Positions 1 through 7,868 are shown, numbered from the stretch's first letter. The stretch: DNA of 33,869 nucleotides from Haloferax prahovense DSM 18310 (GCF_000336815.1 NZ_AOLG01000050.1:51816-85684); one strand, 5' to 3'. Numbers and translations: made by a program. Notes: generated by a model not told the origin, from the letters alone.

Positions 1-1
1 T

Positions 2-334
2 GATCTCGTCCCGATGCTCGCGGACGGCGTCGAGGACGACGACCACGTCGGCGAGACCTACCGCATCGGCGGCCCCGAAAAGCTCACGCTCCGGGAAATC
101 ACGGAGATGGTGTACGACGCCGAGAACAAGTCTATCACCATCGTCCCGCTGCCGATGAGTCTCGCGGGCGTCGGCCTGACCGTCCTCGGAGCGGTCCCCG
201 GCTTCCCGATGGGGAAAGACCAGTACCGCTCGCTCCAGTTCGACAACACGACCGACCAGAACGACGTGGGCGTCTTCGGCATCGACACCTCGTCGATGAA
301 GACACTCGGCGCGTACCTCGCCGATCGAAACTGA
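2..334 (+). CDS. NAD(P)-binding epimerase/NDUFA9-like protein, C-terminal part
   Basis: Only the last 110 codons lie in the window; the frame is open at the left edge. The visible part reads as the C-terminal portion of an extended short-chain dehydrogenase of the NAD-dependent epimerase / complex I NDUFA9-like group: a YRIGGPEKLTLREI stretch (the 'gets its own name as the favoured region' segment typical of NmrA/NDUFA9-type proteins, residues about 20-33 of the visible part), a hydrophobic segment PLPMSLAGVGLTVLGAVPG, and a short conserved tail. The N-terminal Rossmann GxxGxxG motif would be outside the window, so cofactor binding cannot be checked. In H. volcanii a gene of this class precedes cetZ1, as I recall. 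The substrate is unknown. Family assignment is inference from the C-terminal pattern only. Confidence 0.7.
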   Translation, partial: DLVPMLADGVEDDDHVGETYRIGGPEKLTLREITEMVYDAENKSITIVPLPMSLAGVGLTVLGAVPGFPMGKDQYRSLQFDNTTDQNDVGVFGIDTSSMKTLGAYLADRN

Positions 335-357
335 CGGTCGTCCGACGTTTGGCGGGA

Positions 358-427
358 GTTAATCGGTTGTGAACTCCGGCTCATTTCGCCGGTATTAGCC
401 GTTCTTACGGGATAATGTCCGATTAAC
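358..427. repeat. 9-bp inverted repeat upstream of cetZ1
   Basis: GTTAATCGG at 358-366 is repeated exactly as its reverse complement, CCGATTAAC, at 419-427. A small nested hairpin (CCGGC 376-380 / GCCGG 388-392) lies between the arms. It occupies the non-coding gap between the upstream gene and cetZ1. It could be a terminator for the former or a regulatory site for the latter; the sequence does not decide. Confidence 0.45.
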
Positions 428-467
428 ACCGGTTTCGTGTCGCCGTTTTTCGCAGATAATCTGACGA

Positions 468-537
468 TTGATATACACTTCCCCATCACAACGCTTATGT
501 CTGCGTTCGTACTGCAATTCACGCAATGGCGAGGGGA
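468..537 (+). promoter_or_regulatory. Candidate cetZ1 promoter and Shine-Dalgarno site
   Basis: An A/T-rich element, TTGATATACA (468-477), is the best TATA-like box in the gap. A purine-rich GAGGGGA (531-537) lies 8 nt before the cetZ1 ATG and resembles a Shine-Dalgarno site. This would imply a leadered mRNA of about 45 nt, unlike most genes here, which look leaderless. The rest of 335-545 holds no gene that I can support. Confidence 0.4.
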
Positions 538-545
538 CCGAACCT

Positions 546-1733
546 ATGAAGCTCGCAATGATCGGATTCGGGCAAGCCGGGGGAAAAGTAGTCGACAAGT
601 TCGTCGAGTACGACCGGGAACGCAACGCCGGAATCGTCCGCGCTGCGGTCGCGGTGAACTCCGCGAAAGCTGACTTGCTCGGACTGAAGAACATACCGAA
701 GGACCAGCGCGTCCTCATCGGCCAGTCCCGCGTGAAGGGACATGGCGTCGGTGCGGACAACGAACTCGGTGCCGAAATCGCCGAGGAGGACATCGACGAG
801 GTACAGGGTGCCATCGACAGCATCCCTGTCCACGAAGTCGACGCCTTCCTCGTCGTGTCCGGGCTCGGTGGCGGCACCGGCTCCGGCGGCGCGCCGGTCC
901 TCGCGAAACACCTCAAGCGCATCTACACCGAACCCGTCTACGGTATCGGCATCCTGCCGGGGTCCGACGAGGGTGGCATCTACACGCTCAACGCCGCGCG
1001 CTCCTTCCAGACGTTCGTCCGCGAGGTCGACAACCTCCTCGTGTTCGACAACGACGCCTGGCGGAAGACCGGCGAGTCGGTACAGGGGGGATACGACGAG
1101 ATCAACGAGGAGATCGTCAACCGATTCGGCGTGCTCTTCGGCGCCGGCGAAGTCCAGGACGGACAGGAGGTCGCGGAGTCCGTCGTCGACTCGTCGGAGA
1201 TTATCAACACGCTCGCCGGCGGCGGCGTCTCGACCGTCGGCTACGCCTCCGAGGGCGTCGAACCGCGGAAGAACAAGGGCGGCGGCCTCCTGTCCCGGCT
1301 GACGGGCGGCGACGAGCCCGACGACAACCTCGACACCGCGCACACGACCAACCGAATCACGAGCCTCGTTCGCAAGGCCGCGCTCGGTCGACTCACGCTC
1401 CCGTGTGAGATCGAAGGCGCGGAGCGCGCGCTGCTCGTACTCGCTGGTCCGCCGGAGCATCTGAACCGGAAAGGCATAGAGCGCGGGCGGAAATGGATCG
1501 AGGAGCAGACCGGTTCCATGGAAGTTCGCGGCGGCGACTACCCGATTCCGGGCGCGGGGAAGGTGGCGAGTGTCATCCTCCTGTCGGGCGTGACGAACGT
1601 CCCGCGCATCAAGGAACTGCAGCAGGTCGCCATCGAAGCGCAGGATAACATCGAAGAGATCCGCCAAGAGAGCGATTCGAATCTGGAGAACCTCATAAAC
1701 GATGACGAAGACGAACTGGAGTCGCTTTTCTAA
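546..1733 (+). CDS. cetZ1: CetZ1, tubulin/FtsZ-superfamily cell-shape protein
   Basis: CetZ proteins are haloarchaeal GTP-dependent cytoskeletal tubulin homologues; CetZ1 is needed in H. volcanii for the plate-to-rod transition and motility. The 395-residue length equals that of H. volcanii CetZ1. It starts MKLAMIGFGQAGGK (nucleotide-binding T1 loop), carries the tubulin signature GGGTGSG at residues 108-114, and has Glu218 (in VDSSEII), the residue whose alanine mutant is used as the classical CetZ1 GTPase-defective form. The acidic tail (INDDEDELESLF) is typical. I chose the ATG at 546 rather than in-frame starts from 468 because it puts the T1 loop at the N-terminus, gives the expected numbering, and has GAGGGGA 8 nt upstream. 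Its 3' end overlaps the next gene by 32 nt, so the two are likely co-expressed. Very confident. Confidence 0.96.
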   Translation: MKLAMIGFGQAGGKVVDKFVEYDRERNAGIVRAAVAVNSAKADLLGLKNIPKDQRVLIGQSRVKGHGVGADNELGAEIAEEDIDEVQGAIDSIPVHEVDAFLVVSGLGGGTGSGGAPVLAKHLKRIYTEPVYGIGILPGSDEGGIYTLNAARSFQTFVREVDNLLVFDNDAWRKTGESVQGGYDEINEEIVNRFGVLFGAGEVQDGQEVAESVVDSSEIINTLAGGGVSTVGYASEGVEPRKNKGGGLLSRLTGGDEPDDNLDTAHTTNRITSLVRKAALGRLTLPCEIEGAERALLVLAGPPEHLNRKGIERGRKWIEEQTGSMEVRGGDYPIPGAGKVASVILLSGVTNVPRIKELQQVAIEAQDNIEEIRQESDSNLENLINDDEDELESLF

Positions 1734-2496
1734 GCTGGCGCTCGCGCTCGTCGTGCTCCTGTCGGCCCTCGCGGGCCCGGTGGGGGCGGTGAGCGTCGCG
1801 TCCGAGAACGTTCCCAACGAGGCGCAGGTCGGTTCACAGGTGACCGCGACGGCCACCCTCGATGAACTGTACAGGAATCCGCAACTCGAATCGTGGACGC
1901 TCGCGGGCGAGACCGACCTGGAAGACGTGACGTGGACCGTCACGTACTACGACCAGACGGGTGCGAAAGTCGACCAGCAGTCCTTCGACGGGCAGAACTT
2001 CAGCGGCGCGCAAGTCGCCGCTGGCGACGGCACGAGCGAAGTGGAAATCTCCGTGACGGGGACCGTCCCCGAGGTCGAGGCGTACTCCTACGACCCCGCG
2101 CAGACGTTCACGCTTATCTCGCTCGACCAGACCCGCGAAGGTGGCTCCAGTAACGATATCGACACGTGGACCGCCCACCACTACACCGAAGACAGCGCCG
2201 CCGCGCGCGCCGAACTCGACAGCGCGCAGGCCGCGATTCAGAGTGCGAGTGGGGCCAACACGCAACAAGCCCAGCAGACGTTCAACAACGCTGTCGAAGC
2301 GTTCAACGGCGAAGAGTTCAACCTCGCGACGAACCTCGCCAACGAAGCCGAGACCAGCGCGAACCAGGCACAGCAGTCGAGTCAGACGACCCAACTGCTC
2401 ATCTACGCCGCGGGCGGCCTGCTCGTCGTCGCGCTCATCGCCGGTGGGTTCCTCTACTGGCGGTCCCAGCAGACGACCTACGACAAACTGGGCTGA
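1702..2496 (+). CDS. Secreted, C-terminally membrane-anchored protein overlapping cetZ1
   Basis: I do not recognise a named family for this 264-residue protein. Residues 1-30 form a signal peptide: a positively charged start (MTKTNWSRFSK), a hydrophobic core, and a cleavage-like AGPVGA site. Residues about 31-150 look like an extracellular beta-rich domain with many Thr/Val/Asp. Residues about 165-230 are Ala/Gln/Asn-rich and probably helical, like coiled-coil stalks. Residues about 231-253 form a transmembrane segment followed by a short tail (YWRSQQTTYDKLG). The predicted topology is outside domain, one membrane pass, about 12 residues inside. The ATG lies inside the cetZ1 reading frame (32-nt overlap). 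The next in-frame start (GTG 1753) would remove the charged start of the signal peptide, so the overlapping start is preferred. cofC follows 6 nt later. Function unknown; a link to CetZ1 is inference from overlap. Confidence 0.85.
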   Translation: MTKTNWSRFSKLALALVVLLSALAGPVGAVSVASENVPNEAQVGSQVTATATLDELYRNPQLESWTLAGETDLEDVTWTVTYYDQTGAKVDQQSFDGQNFSGAQVAAGDGTSEVEISVTGTVPEVEAYSYDPAQTFTLISLDQTREGGSSNDIDTWTAHHYTEDSAAARAELDSAQAAIQSASGANTQQAQQTFNNAVEAFNGEEFNLATNLANEAETSANQAQQSSQTTQLLIYAAGGLLVVALIAGGFLYWRSQQTTYDKLG

Positions 2497-2502
2497 TTCT
2501 CA

Positions 2503-3117
2503 GTGCGAGTCGTCGTTCCCTTCGGGGGACGAACGCCGAAGACCCGACTCGCCCCGTTTTTCGACGCCGACGAGCGACGCGAGTTCGCCGTCGCGATGCT
2601 CCGGGACGTGCTCGACGCCGTTCGCGCGGCCGACGGCGACCCGACAGTCGTCGCTGACGCGCCCGTTTCGGTCGATGCGCCTGTCACCGTGGACGACCGA
2701 CCGCTCACCGAGGTCGTCGGCGACGAACTCGGCGGCGACGACCCGGTCGCGGTCGTCATGGCCGACCTCGCGCTCGCGACGCCTACGGCGCTCGCGCGGC
2801 TGTTCGAGACCGACGCCGACGTGGTCGCCGCGCCCGGCCTCGGCGGCGGCACGAACGCGCTCGTCGTCCGCCATTCCGACTTCTCCGTCGACTACCACGG
2901 CGCGTCCATCCTCGACCACCGGCGAATCGCCCGCGACGCCGGCTGTTCGTTCGCGGAGGTGGATTCGATGCGACTCGCCGTCGACGTGGACGAGCCGACC
3001 GACCTCGTCGAAGTGCTCGTCCACGGCGAGGGCCGCGTCCGCGAGTGGCTGGTCGACGCCGGCGTCCGCCTCGAAGGCGGGTCGGGCAGAGTCGAGGCCG
3101 TCCGCGAGCGCCGATAA
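2503..3117 (+). CDS. cofC: 2-phospho-L-lactate guanylyltransferase CofC
   Basis: CofC activates 2-phospho-L-lactate (or a related 3-carbon phosphate) with GTP during coenzyme F420 synthesis, supplying CofD. The 204-residue sequence begins MRVVVPFGGRTPKTRLAPFF, the nucleotidyltransferase loop of the CofC/FbiD family, where Lys and Arg contact GTP. It continues with VAVVMADLALATP (residues about 82-95) at the position of the metal-binding Asp motif and with the conserved GLGGGTNAL loop (residues about 110-118). The start is GTG at 2503, 6 nt after the stop of the secreted-protein gene, so it is probably read from the same mRNA. cofG lies 330 nt downstream on the same strand. Confidence is high from motifs and from neighbouring cofG and cofH. 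Confidence 0.93.
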   Translation: MRVVVPFGGRTPKTRLAPFFDADERREFAVAMLRDVLDAVRAADGDPTVVADAPVSVDAPVTVDDRPLTEVVGDELGGDDPVAVVMADLALATPTALARLFETDADVVAAPGLGGGTNALVVRHSDFSVDYHGASILDHRRIARDAGCSFAEVDSMRLAVDVDEPTDLVEVLVHGEGRVREWLVDAGVRLEGGSGRVEAVRERR

Positions 3118-3447
3118 GACCTTAACGGTCCACGATAAACATTGACTGGCGCGGTTGTCCGTCTGCCCGGCGGGAACTGAGGCAACGTGCGCCGCGCGCT
3201 TCCGCGTCGCGAAGACGACGTGGGAGTCGAAGTGGAGTCCGAACGTCGCGACGACGACGCGAGTCACACTCGCAACCAAATCGGGGCGAGCGCCTGACGG
3301 CGCCTCGGACGGGCCGGAGACGTGTCTGGCACCAACTATCCGGCCCCGAGCTCGACTTCCGTGTTACCGTCTCTCCGTGCGACCCCAATCGCCGCTGTAT
3401 CGACCGCGAGTGACACGCTTTTAGTGGCTCGTCACGCACCGGGAGAT
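3118..3447. other. Intergenic stretch between cofC and cofG
   Basis: This 330-nt stretch has no frame with convincing codon use on either strand. An open frame from 3322 runs in frame into cofG, but its residues (Ser/Thr/Pro/Arg-rich) do not resemble the cofG family start. I see no tRNA or strong hairpin. The last 40 nt hold the cofG promoter. Confidence 0.5.
3413..3424 (+). promoter_or_regulatory. TATA-like box of cofG
   Basis: ACGCTTTTAGTG (3413-3424) sits about 28 nt before the ATG at 3448, the usual spacing for a leaderless haloarchaeal mRNA. This supports 3448, not 3322, as the cofG start. Confidence 0.55.
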
Positions 3448-4620
3448 ATGTTCGCGGGTGCCGACGAGTACGGAGTCGACCTGACTATCGACGACGCCGA
3501 CGTGGAGCGACTGCTCGCCGTCACCCCCGATGACGCCGACGCGCCGGCGGCGCTTTCGTTCTCGCGGAACGTGTTCATCCCGCTGACGACCGCCTGTCGG
3601 TACACCTGCACCTACTGCACCTACTACGACGTGCCCGGCGAGGCGACGCTCATGTCCCTCGACGAGGTCCGCGAGACGGTTCGCACGGGCGCTGACGCGG
3701 GCTGCACGGAGGCGCTGTTTACCTTCGGCGACGCCCCCGACGAGCGCTACACGGAGGTTCACCGCCAGCTCGACGAGTGGGGCTACGACGACATCCTCGA
3801 CTACCTCGCGGCGGCCTGCGAAGTCGCCCTCGACGAGGGACTCCTTCCGCACTCGAACCCCGGCGACCTGACCCGCGAGGAGTTCGCCGACCTCGCGCCC
3901 CTGAACGCCAGCATGGGCGTGATGCTGGAGACGACCGCCGACGTGGCCGCCCACTCGGGCAACCGGCGGAAGACGCCGGGCCAGCGGCTCAACACCATCC
4001 GCGCCGCGGGCGAAGTGGGCGTCCCCTTCACGACGGGCATCCTCGTCGGCATCGGCGAGACTTGGCGCGACCGCGCCGAGAGTCTGCTCGCCATCCGCGC
4101 GCTCCACGAGCGCTACGGCCACGTTCAGGAGGTCATCGTCCAGAACGTCGTCCCCAACGAGCGGTCGGACTACGAGCGCCCGTCGCTCGACACGATGCGC
4201 CGGGTCGTCGCGATGGCGCGGGTCGCGCTCCCCGAGGAGGTGTCGGTGCAGGTGCCGCCGAACCTCTCGGCGGCGGCCGACCTCGTCCCCTGCGGTGTCG
4301 ACGACCTCGGCGGCGTCTCGCCGGTCACGGACGACTACGTCAACCCCGACTACGAGTGGCCGGCGCTCCGGGAACTCGCCGACATCGCCGACGAGGCGGG
4401 CGTCCCGCTCCGCGAGCGACTGCCCGTCTACGAGCGGTTCCTCCCCGACGGCGATAGCGTCCGCGACCGGGACGAGAAGCCCGACGGTGCGCACGGAGCC
4501 GAGCGGGACCGCGAGTGGCTCCGCGAGCCGATTACCGACCGGCTCAGCGCCGACGACGTGCACGGACGACGGTTCCGGAACGTCGCTCACGGCGACGGTC
4601 CGCTGTCGATTCCGCGGTGA
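3448..4620 (+). CDS. cofG: 7,8-didemethyl-8-hydroxy-5-deazariboflavin synthase, CofG subunit
   Basis: CofG is the radical SAM enzyme that closes the deazaflavin ring: it converts the CofH product (5-amino-5-(4-hydroxybenzyl)-6-(D-ribitylimino)-5,6-dihydrouracil) to F0, the chromophore of coenzyme F420. With the start at 3448 the protein has 390 residues, and the [4Fe-4S] cluster motif CxxxCxxC (CRYTCTYC) is at Cys50, Cys54 and Cys57. The following TYYDVPG and the later GETWRDRAESLLAIR and VQNVVPNERSD stretches fit the CofG family. The ATG at 3448 follows a TATA-like box by about 28 nt; a longer form from 3322 would add 42 low-complexity residues. Its partner gene cofH is nearby on the other strand, separated by two membrane-protein genes. 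Very confident of family. Confidence 0.94.
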   Translation: MFAGADEYGVDLTIDDADVERLLAVTPDDADAPAALSFSRNVFIPLTTACRYTCTYCTYYDVPGEATLMSLDEVRETVRTGADAGCTEALFTFGDAPDERYTEVHRQLDEWGYDDILDYLAAACEVALDEGLLPHSNPGDLTREEFADLAPLNASMGVMLETTADVAAHSGNRRKTPGQRLNTIRAAGEVGVPFTTGILVGIGETWRDRAESLLAIRALHERYGHVQEVIVQNVVPNERSDYERPSLDTMRRVVAMARVALPEEVSVQVPPNLSAAADLVPCGVDDLGGVSPVTDDYVNPDYEWPALRELADIADEAGVPLRERLPVYERFLPDGDSVRDRDEKPDGAHGAERDREWLREPITDRLSADDVHGRRFRNVAHGDGPLSIPR

Positions 4621-4628
4621 GAGCGACG

Positions 4629-4656
4629 CGGCCGTCGGCCGGTTTGGGGTAGTTTT
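4629..4656 (+). terminator. Possible cofG terminator
   Basis: The short palindrome CGGCCGTCGGCCG (4629-4641) is followed by a T-rich GTAGTTTTC, just after the cofG stop and between convergent genes. Weak evidence. Confidence 0.3.
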
Positions 4657-5259
4657 CTACCGACGGCGAACGAGAACTGAGTAGAGCGCGACGACCGCGG
4701 CGGTCACCGCGGGCGCGCGGCCCGAGAGCTGCGGCACGCGTTTTCTGACGAGCGTGTAACCGACGCCGACGGCGAGGCTGGCGAGGAGAATCCCGCGCGG
4801 GCCGTCGCCGAGCGTCAGGAGGCCCGGAACCGAGAGCGCCGCGGCGAGCGCGAGGTCGCCGGGTGAGCCGTCGTAGGTGGCGAGTCGGCGGGGTTCGACC
4901 CAGCCGCCGAGACTGCGGACGTAGACGCCGCGGTCGGTCCGCGCCTCCCACGGGCGAGCCTCGCTGCTGCCGCCGAGGTAGTCGGCCGCGCAGTGGAGCG
5001 CGGCCGCGCCGAACCCCGTCGCCGCGGCCGCGGCCAGCGGGTCGCCCGTCAGGAGCACGGCCGCGCCGAACCCGACCGAGCCGACGACGAACGCCTCGAC
5101 CTGATGGAGCGTCCGGCGGTGGACGCCGACGACCATGTCGAGGTCGGGACAGACGCCGCCGACGAGCGCCGCCGCGACGACGAGCGGCGCGGTCGCGGGA
5201 GCGACGAACACGACGGCGGCGGCGAGCGCGAGGCTCATCGCCACGTGCGTCGGGGCCAT
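4657..5259 (-). CDS. Membrane-bound hydrolase-like protein (YdjM/DUF457 type), copy 1
   Basis: This 200-residue integral membrane protein resembles the YdjM/DUF457 family of putative membrane-bound metal-dependent hydrolases. Visible family features are a THVA motif at residues 4-7, the acidic CPDLDMVVGVHRRTLH stretch (residues about 37-52; PDxD and HR.xxH would bind metal), and a second His/Asp pair in ALHCAADYLG. Several hydrophobic helices surround them. It is a paralogue of the next gene: both share PDxD, VGVHR, and the late RPW....DR.VYV block. I chose ATG 5259 because it gives the same MAxTH start as the paralogue; the frame is open to 5379, but the extra residues are Ser/Arg/Asp-rich and unlike the family. 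It lies downstream of its paralogue and cofH on the same strand, 135 nt from the paralogue. Enzymatic role unproven. Confidence 0.85.
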   Translation of the reverse strand: MAPTHVAMSLALAAAVVFVAPATAPLVVAAALVGGVCPDLDMVVGVHRRTLHQVEAFVVGSVGFGAAVLLTGDPLAAAAATGFGAAALHCAADYLGGSSEARPWEARTDRGVYVRSLGGWVEPRRLATYDGSPGDLALAAALSVPGLLTLGDGPRGILLASLAVGVGYTLVRKRVPQLSGRAPAVTAAVVALYSVLVRRR

Positions 5260-5394
5260 CACGGGGCGAACACCCCCCGCGCCGGTCGGCGTCGTCGAGT
5301 CGTCATCGTTTCGCCTACTCGGCGACCGAGACGTATGAGTTTCGTGGTCAGAACGAGCGCCTGCGGGCGCGGTCGCCACCTCGGAGACTGCGTC

Positions 5395-5943
5395 TCAGAT
5401 GCCGAACCACTCGGGCATCCGCTTTCTGAAGCCCGTGTAGAACAGCGCGACGACGACGCCGACCGCGATGGCGACCCGGACGCCGCCGGAGAAGGCGAGG
5501 AAGCCGGGGACCGAAAACAGGAGCGTCAACGCGAGGTCCTCCGGCGCGCCGTCGTAGCGGACGAGGTAGCGGGGACGGAGCCACCGCCGCGCCGGGTGGA
5601 CGTACACCGCTCGGTCGGAGGTGCGGTCCCACGGCCGGAGTTCGTCGCCCGCGCCGAACCAGTCGGACGCGGAGTGGAGCCCCGCCGAGAGGAAGAAAAA
5701 GGCGAGCCCGACGGTGACCGTCGAGGGCGAGGCGACGGCGACAGCGCCGAAAACGGCGGCGGCGACGCTGTAGTAGACGGGAAAATGCAAGGTCTTGCGG
5801 TGGACGCCGACGAAGAGGTCCACGTCGGGGAAGACGCCGCCGGCGAGCGCGCCGACGGCCGCCGCGGTCGCGAGTTCGGGAGCGACCAAGACGAGCGGGG
5901 CCGCGAGGGTCAGCCCCACGGCCGCGTGGGTGGTCGCCATCAT
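5395..5943 (-). CDS. Membrane-bound hydrolase-like protein (YdjM/DUF457 type), copy 2
   Basis: This 182-residue membrane protein is paralogous to the gene just downstream. It has the TTHAAVG start, FPDVDLFVGVHRKTLH (residues about 38-53) and GLHSASDWFG, the same predicted metal-binding His/Asp pattern, plus about four hydrophobic segments. Two adjacent ATGs (5943 and 5940) are possible starts. The cofH stop codon ends 1 nt away at 5945, so this gene is almost certainly co-transcribed and translationally coupled with cofH. The YdjM family is poorly characterised. The position between the two F420 genes cofG and cofH hints at a role linked to F420 or its envelope use, but that is guilt by association only. 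Confidence 0.87.
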   Translation of the reverse strand: MMATTHAAVGLTLAAPLVLVAPELATAAAVGALAGGVFPDVDLFVGVHRKTLHFPVYYSVAAAVFGAVAVASPSTVTVGLAFFFLSAGLHSASDWFGAGDELRPWDRTSDRAVYVHPARRWLRPRYLVRYDGAPEDLALTLLFSVPGFLAFSGGVRVAIAVGVVVALFYTGFRKRMPEWFGI

Positions 5944-5944
5944 C

Positions 5945-7315
5945 TCAGTCGTCGGCGGTCGCCGGGTCGCGGCGGCCGTCGAGCAGGGGTGTCCCGTCCG
6001 CGCGGGGCCCGAGCATCGGGCCGTGCGGGCCGTCGTCGGGGTCGATGGGGCGGCGAGTCCGGTAGTCGGTCGAGCGCTCGACCGGCCGGCGGCCGATGGC
6101 GGTTATCATGTCGACGTAGTCGTCGAACGAGCGGAACTCGCCGAAACCGCCGCCGGCGCGCTTCGTTATCTCCTCGGAGAGAATCGTGCCCATGAGATCG
6201 TCAGCGCCGCAGTTGAGGAGCTTCAGCGCCTTCGCGTTCCCGAACTTCACCCACGACGACTGGATGTGCTCGACGTTGTCGAGATAGAGGCGCGAGACGG
6301 CGACCAGCAGTTCGTCCTCGTCGTCGGACGCGCCGCCGGTCACGAGGCCGCGGTCGTACAGCGGCGTGTTCTGGTGGATGAACGACAGCGGGACGAACTC
6401 GGTGATGCCGCCGTAGCGGTCTTGGAGGTCCCGAATCACGTCGAGGTGGAGCACGCGGTGTTTCTCGGTCTCGACGTGGCCGTACATGATGGTCGCCGTC
6501 ACGTCGAGGCCGGCTTTCATCGCACCTTCCATCCCGGCGACCCACTCGTCGGTCCCGATTTTGCCGGGGCAGATGACCTCGCGCACCTCGGGAACGAGAA
6601 TCTCCGCGGCGGTGCCGGGCGCGCTGTCGAGGCCGGCGTCGGCGAGGCGGCGGTAGACCTCCTCGTACGTCCAGTCGGTGCCGCGCTTTGCGTGGGAGGC
6701 TTCCTCGGGCGTCATCGAGTGGACGTGCGCGCCGTCGACCGACATGGCCGAGAGCTGTTCGGCGTAGCTCGCGGGGTCGGTGTCGTACGCCTCGGGCGGC
6801 TTGTAGTTCACCTCGGCGGCGGGGTTGTCGGAGGATTCGAGAATCTCGCGGTGTTCCTCGTCTAAGACGAGCGCGGGGTGGAGCCCGGAGACGGACGTGA
6901 CCTCGTAGATGCCCATCTCGACCGCGTCGGCGACGATGTCGCGGGACTCGGCGGGCGTCTTCGTGAAGCCGCCGTGGTCGGCGTCGGAGTCGGACTCGAA
7001 CAGGTGGGCGGTGTTCTTGAAGTTACAGAACAGACAGCCGGTGTTGCAGGCCGTCGTCACGTTGTTGTTGAGGTTGGCGACGAACGTCACGTCGTCGCCG
7101 ACCATCTCGGCGCGCCGCCGGTCGGCGGCTTCGAGCACGAGTTCCTTGCGCGCGGCGTCGATTCCCTCGCGGTCGGTGCCCGTCGTGATGAGTTCGACGC
7201 CGTCGTCGACCGTGAGGCGCTCGCCCGCTCGCGCCTTCGCCAAGGCGTTCTCGAACGACTGGTCTGTCTCCGGGACGTGGTCGAACCCGAAGTCGTCGTG
7301 GGCGGCACCGGTCAT
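5945..7315 (-). CDS. cofH: 5-amino-6-(D-ribitylamino)uracil--L-tyrosine 4-hydroxyphenyl transferase, CofH subunit
   Basis: CofH is the radical SAM enzyme that joins the tyrosine-derived 4-hydroxybenzyl group to 5-amino-6-ribitylaminouracil; CofG then makes F0 from the product. The 456-residue protein has the cluster motif CxxxCxxC (CNTGCLFC) at Cys90, Cys94 and Cys97, followed by NFKNTAHLF as in CofH/MqnC-type enzymes. PGTAAEILVPEVREVICPGK and ATIMYGHVE are further family blocks. The C-terminal 50 residues are Pro/Arg/Asp-rich and probably disordered. The ATG at 7315 is about 28 nt after a TATA-like box, so the mRNA is probably leaderless. The downstream membrane gene begins 1 nt after its stop. 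Very confident. Confidence 0.95.
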   Translation of the reverse strand: MTGAAHDDFGFDHVPETDQSFENALAKARAGERLTVDDGVELITTGTDREGIDAARKELVLEAADRRRAEMVGDDVTFVANLNNNVTTACNTGCLFCNFKNTAHLFESDSDADHGGFTKTPAESRDIVADAVEMGIYEVTSVSGLHPALVLDEEHREILESSDNPAAEVNYKPPEAYDTDPASYAEQLSAMSVDGAHVHSMTPEEASHAKRGTDWTYEEVYRRLADAGLDSAPGTAAEILVPEVREVICPGKIGTDEWVAGMEGAMKAGLDVTATIMYGHVETEKHRVLHLDVIRDLQDRYGGITEFVPLSFIHQNTPLYDRGLVTGGASDDEDELLVAVSRLYLDNVEHIQSSWVKFGNAKALKLLNCGADDLMGTILSEEITKRAGGGFGEFRSFDDYVDMITAIGRRPVERSTDYRTRRPIDPDDGPHGPMLGPRADGTPLLDGRRDPATADD

Positions 7316-7338
7316 GCTCGTTTGAAACGCGCCACGGT

Positions 7339-7348
7339 CCTAAAAACG
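7339..7348 (-). promoter_or_regulatory. TATA-like box of cofH
   Basis: On the minus strand CGTTTTTAGG (7348-7339) is centred about 28 nt before the cofH ATG at 7315, consistent with a leaderless transcript. Confidence 0.55.
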
Positions 7349-7424
7349 GGGCGGTACCGGAACTCCGACCGCGGGACGCCGCGGCGGAGAAAGCGTTAGG
7401 CCGCCCCGCCGTGTTGTGTCGGGC

Positions 7425-7841
7425 ATGGAACACTCCCCGTCTTCGACGACCGACTCGTCTCCCGGCGACGACCGCGAGAGCCTGCTGTTTTCGGCGCTCG
7501 TCGGCGCGGTCGCCAGCATCGTCCTCTCGCCGCTTCCGGGGTCGACCGTCCTCGGCGGCGCAATCTCCGGCTACCTGACCGGAAGCGACCGCGAACTCGG
7601 CGTGAAATCCGGCGCGGTCTCCGGGCTGTTCGTGAGCCTCGTCGGCGTGGTCCTCGGCGTCGTCGTCCTCGGCTTCTTCAGCATCTTCGCTATCGGCGTC
7701 AACCCGCGCGGGTTCGGCCTCGGCATCCTCGGCATCGCCATCGTCGCGCTGTTCGGCCTCGCCTTGCTGCTCGTCTACACCGTCGGCCTCGGCGCGCTCG
7801 GCGGCTACCTCGGCGCGTACCTCCACGAGGAGTTCGCCTGA
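7425..7841 (+). CDS. Small multi-pass membrane protein (DUF5518-like)
   Basis: The 138-residue protein has a Ser/Asp-rich cytoplasmic N-terminus (about 20 residues) followed by a Gly-rich integral membrane part with four or so hydrophobic helices: residues about 24-50, 58-80, 84-105 and 107-130. The pattern GxxxSxxLSPLPGSTVLGGAISGYL, then ELGVKSGAVSGLF, matches haloarchaeal proteins I remember under DUF5518; the number is from memory. Its function is not known. The ATG at 7425 is preferred over the in-frame GTG at 7416, which would add only MSG. It diverges from cofH and converges with the histidine kinase gene. Real gene by codon use and hydrophobic pattern. Confidence 0.85.
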   Translation: MEHSPSSTTDSSPGDDRESLLFSALVGAVASIVLSPLPGSTVLGGAISGYLTGSDRELGVKSGAVSGLFVSLVGVVLGVVVLGFFSIFAIGVNPRGFGLGILGIAIVALFGLALLLVYTVGLGALGGYLGAYLHEEFA

Positions 7842-7868
7842 ACAGGTCCACGCCCCTTCGACCCGGCT

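Noticed and set aside
519..1943. Long open frame of 474 codons antisense to cetZ1
   Set aside because: It mirrors the cetZ1 coding strand, has Arg/Val/Asp-rich composition without any motif, and no promoter. Typical mirror frame of G+C-rich DNA.
3322..3447. Extended N-terminus of cofG
   Set aside because: Low-complexity Ser/Thr/Pro residues, not family-like, and a TATA-like box lies within it 28 nt before the ATG at 3448.
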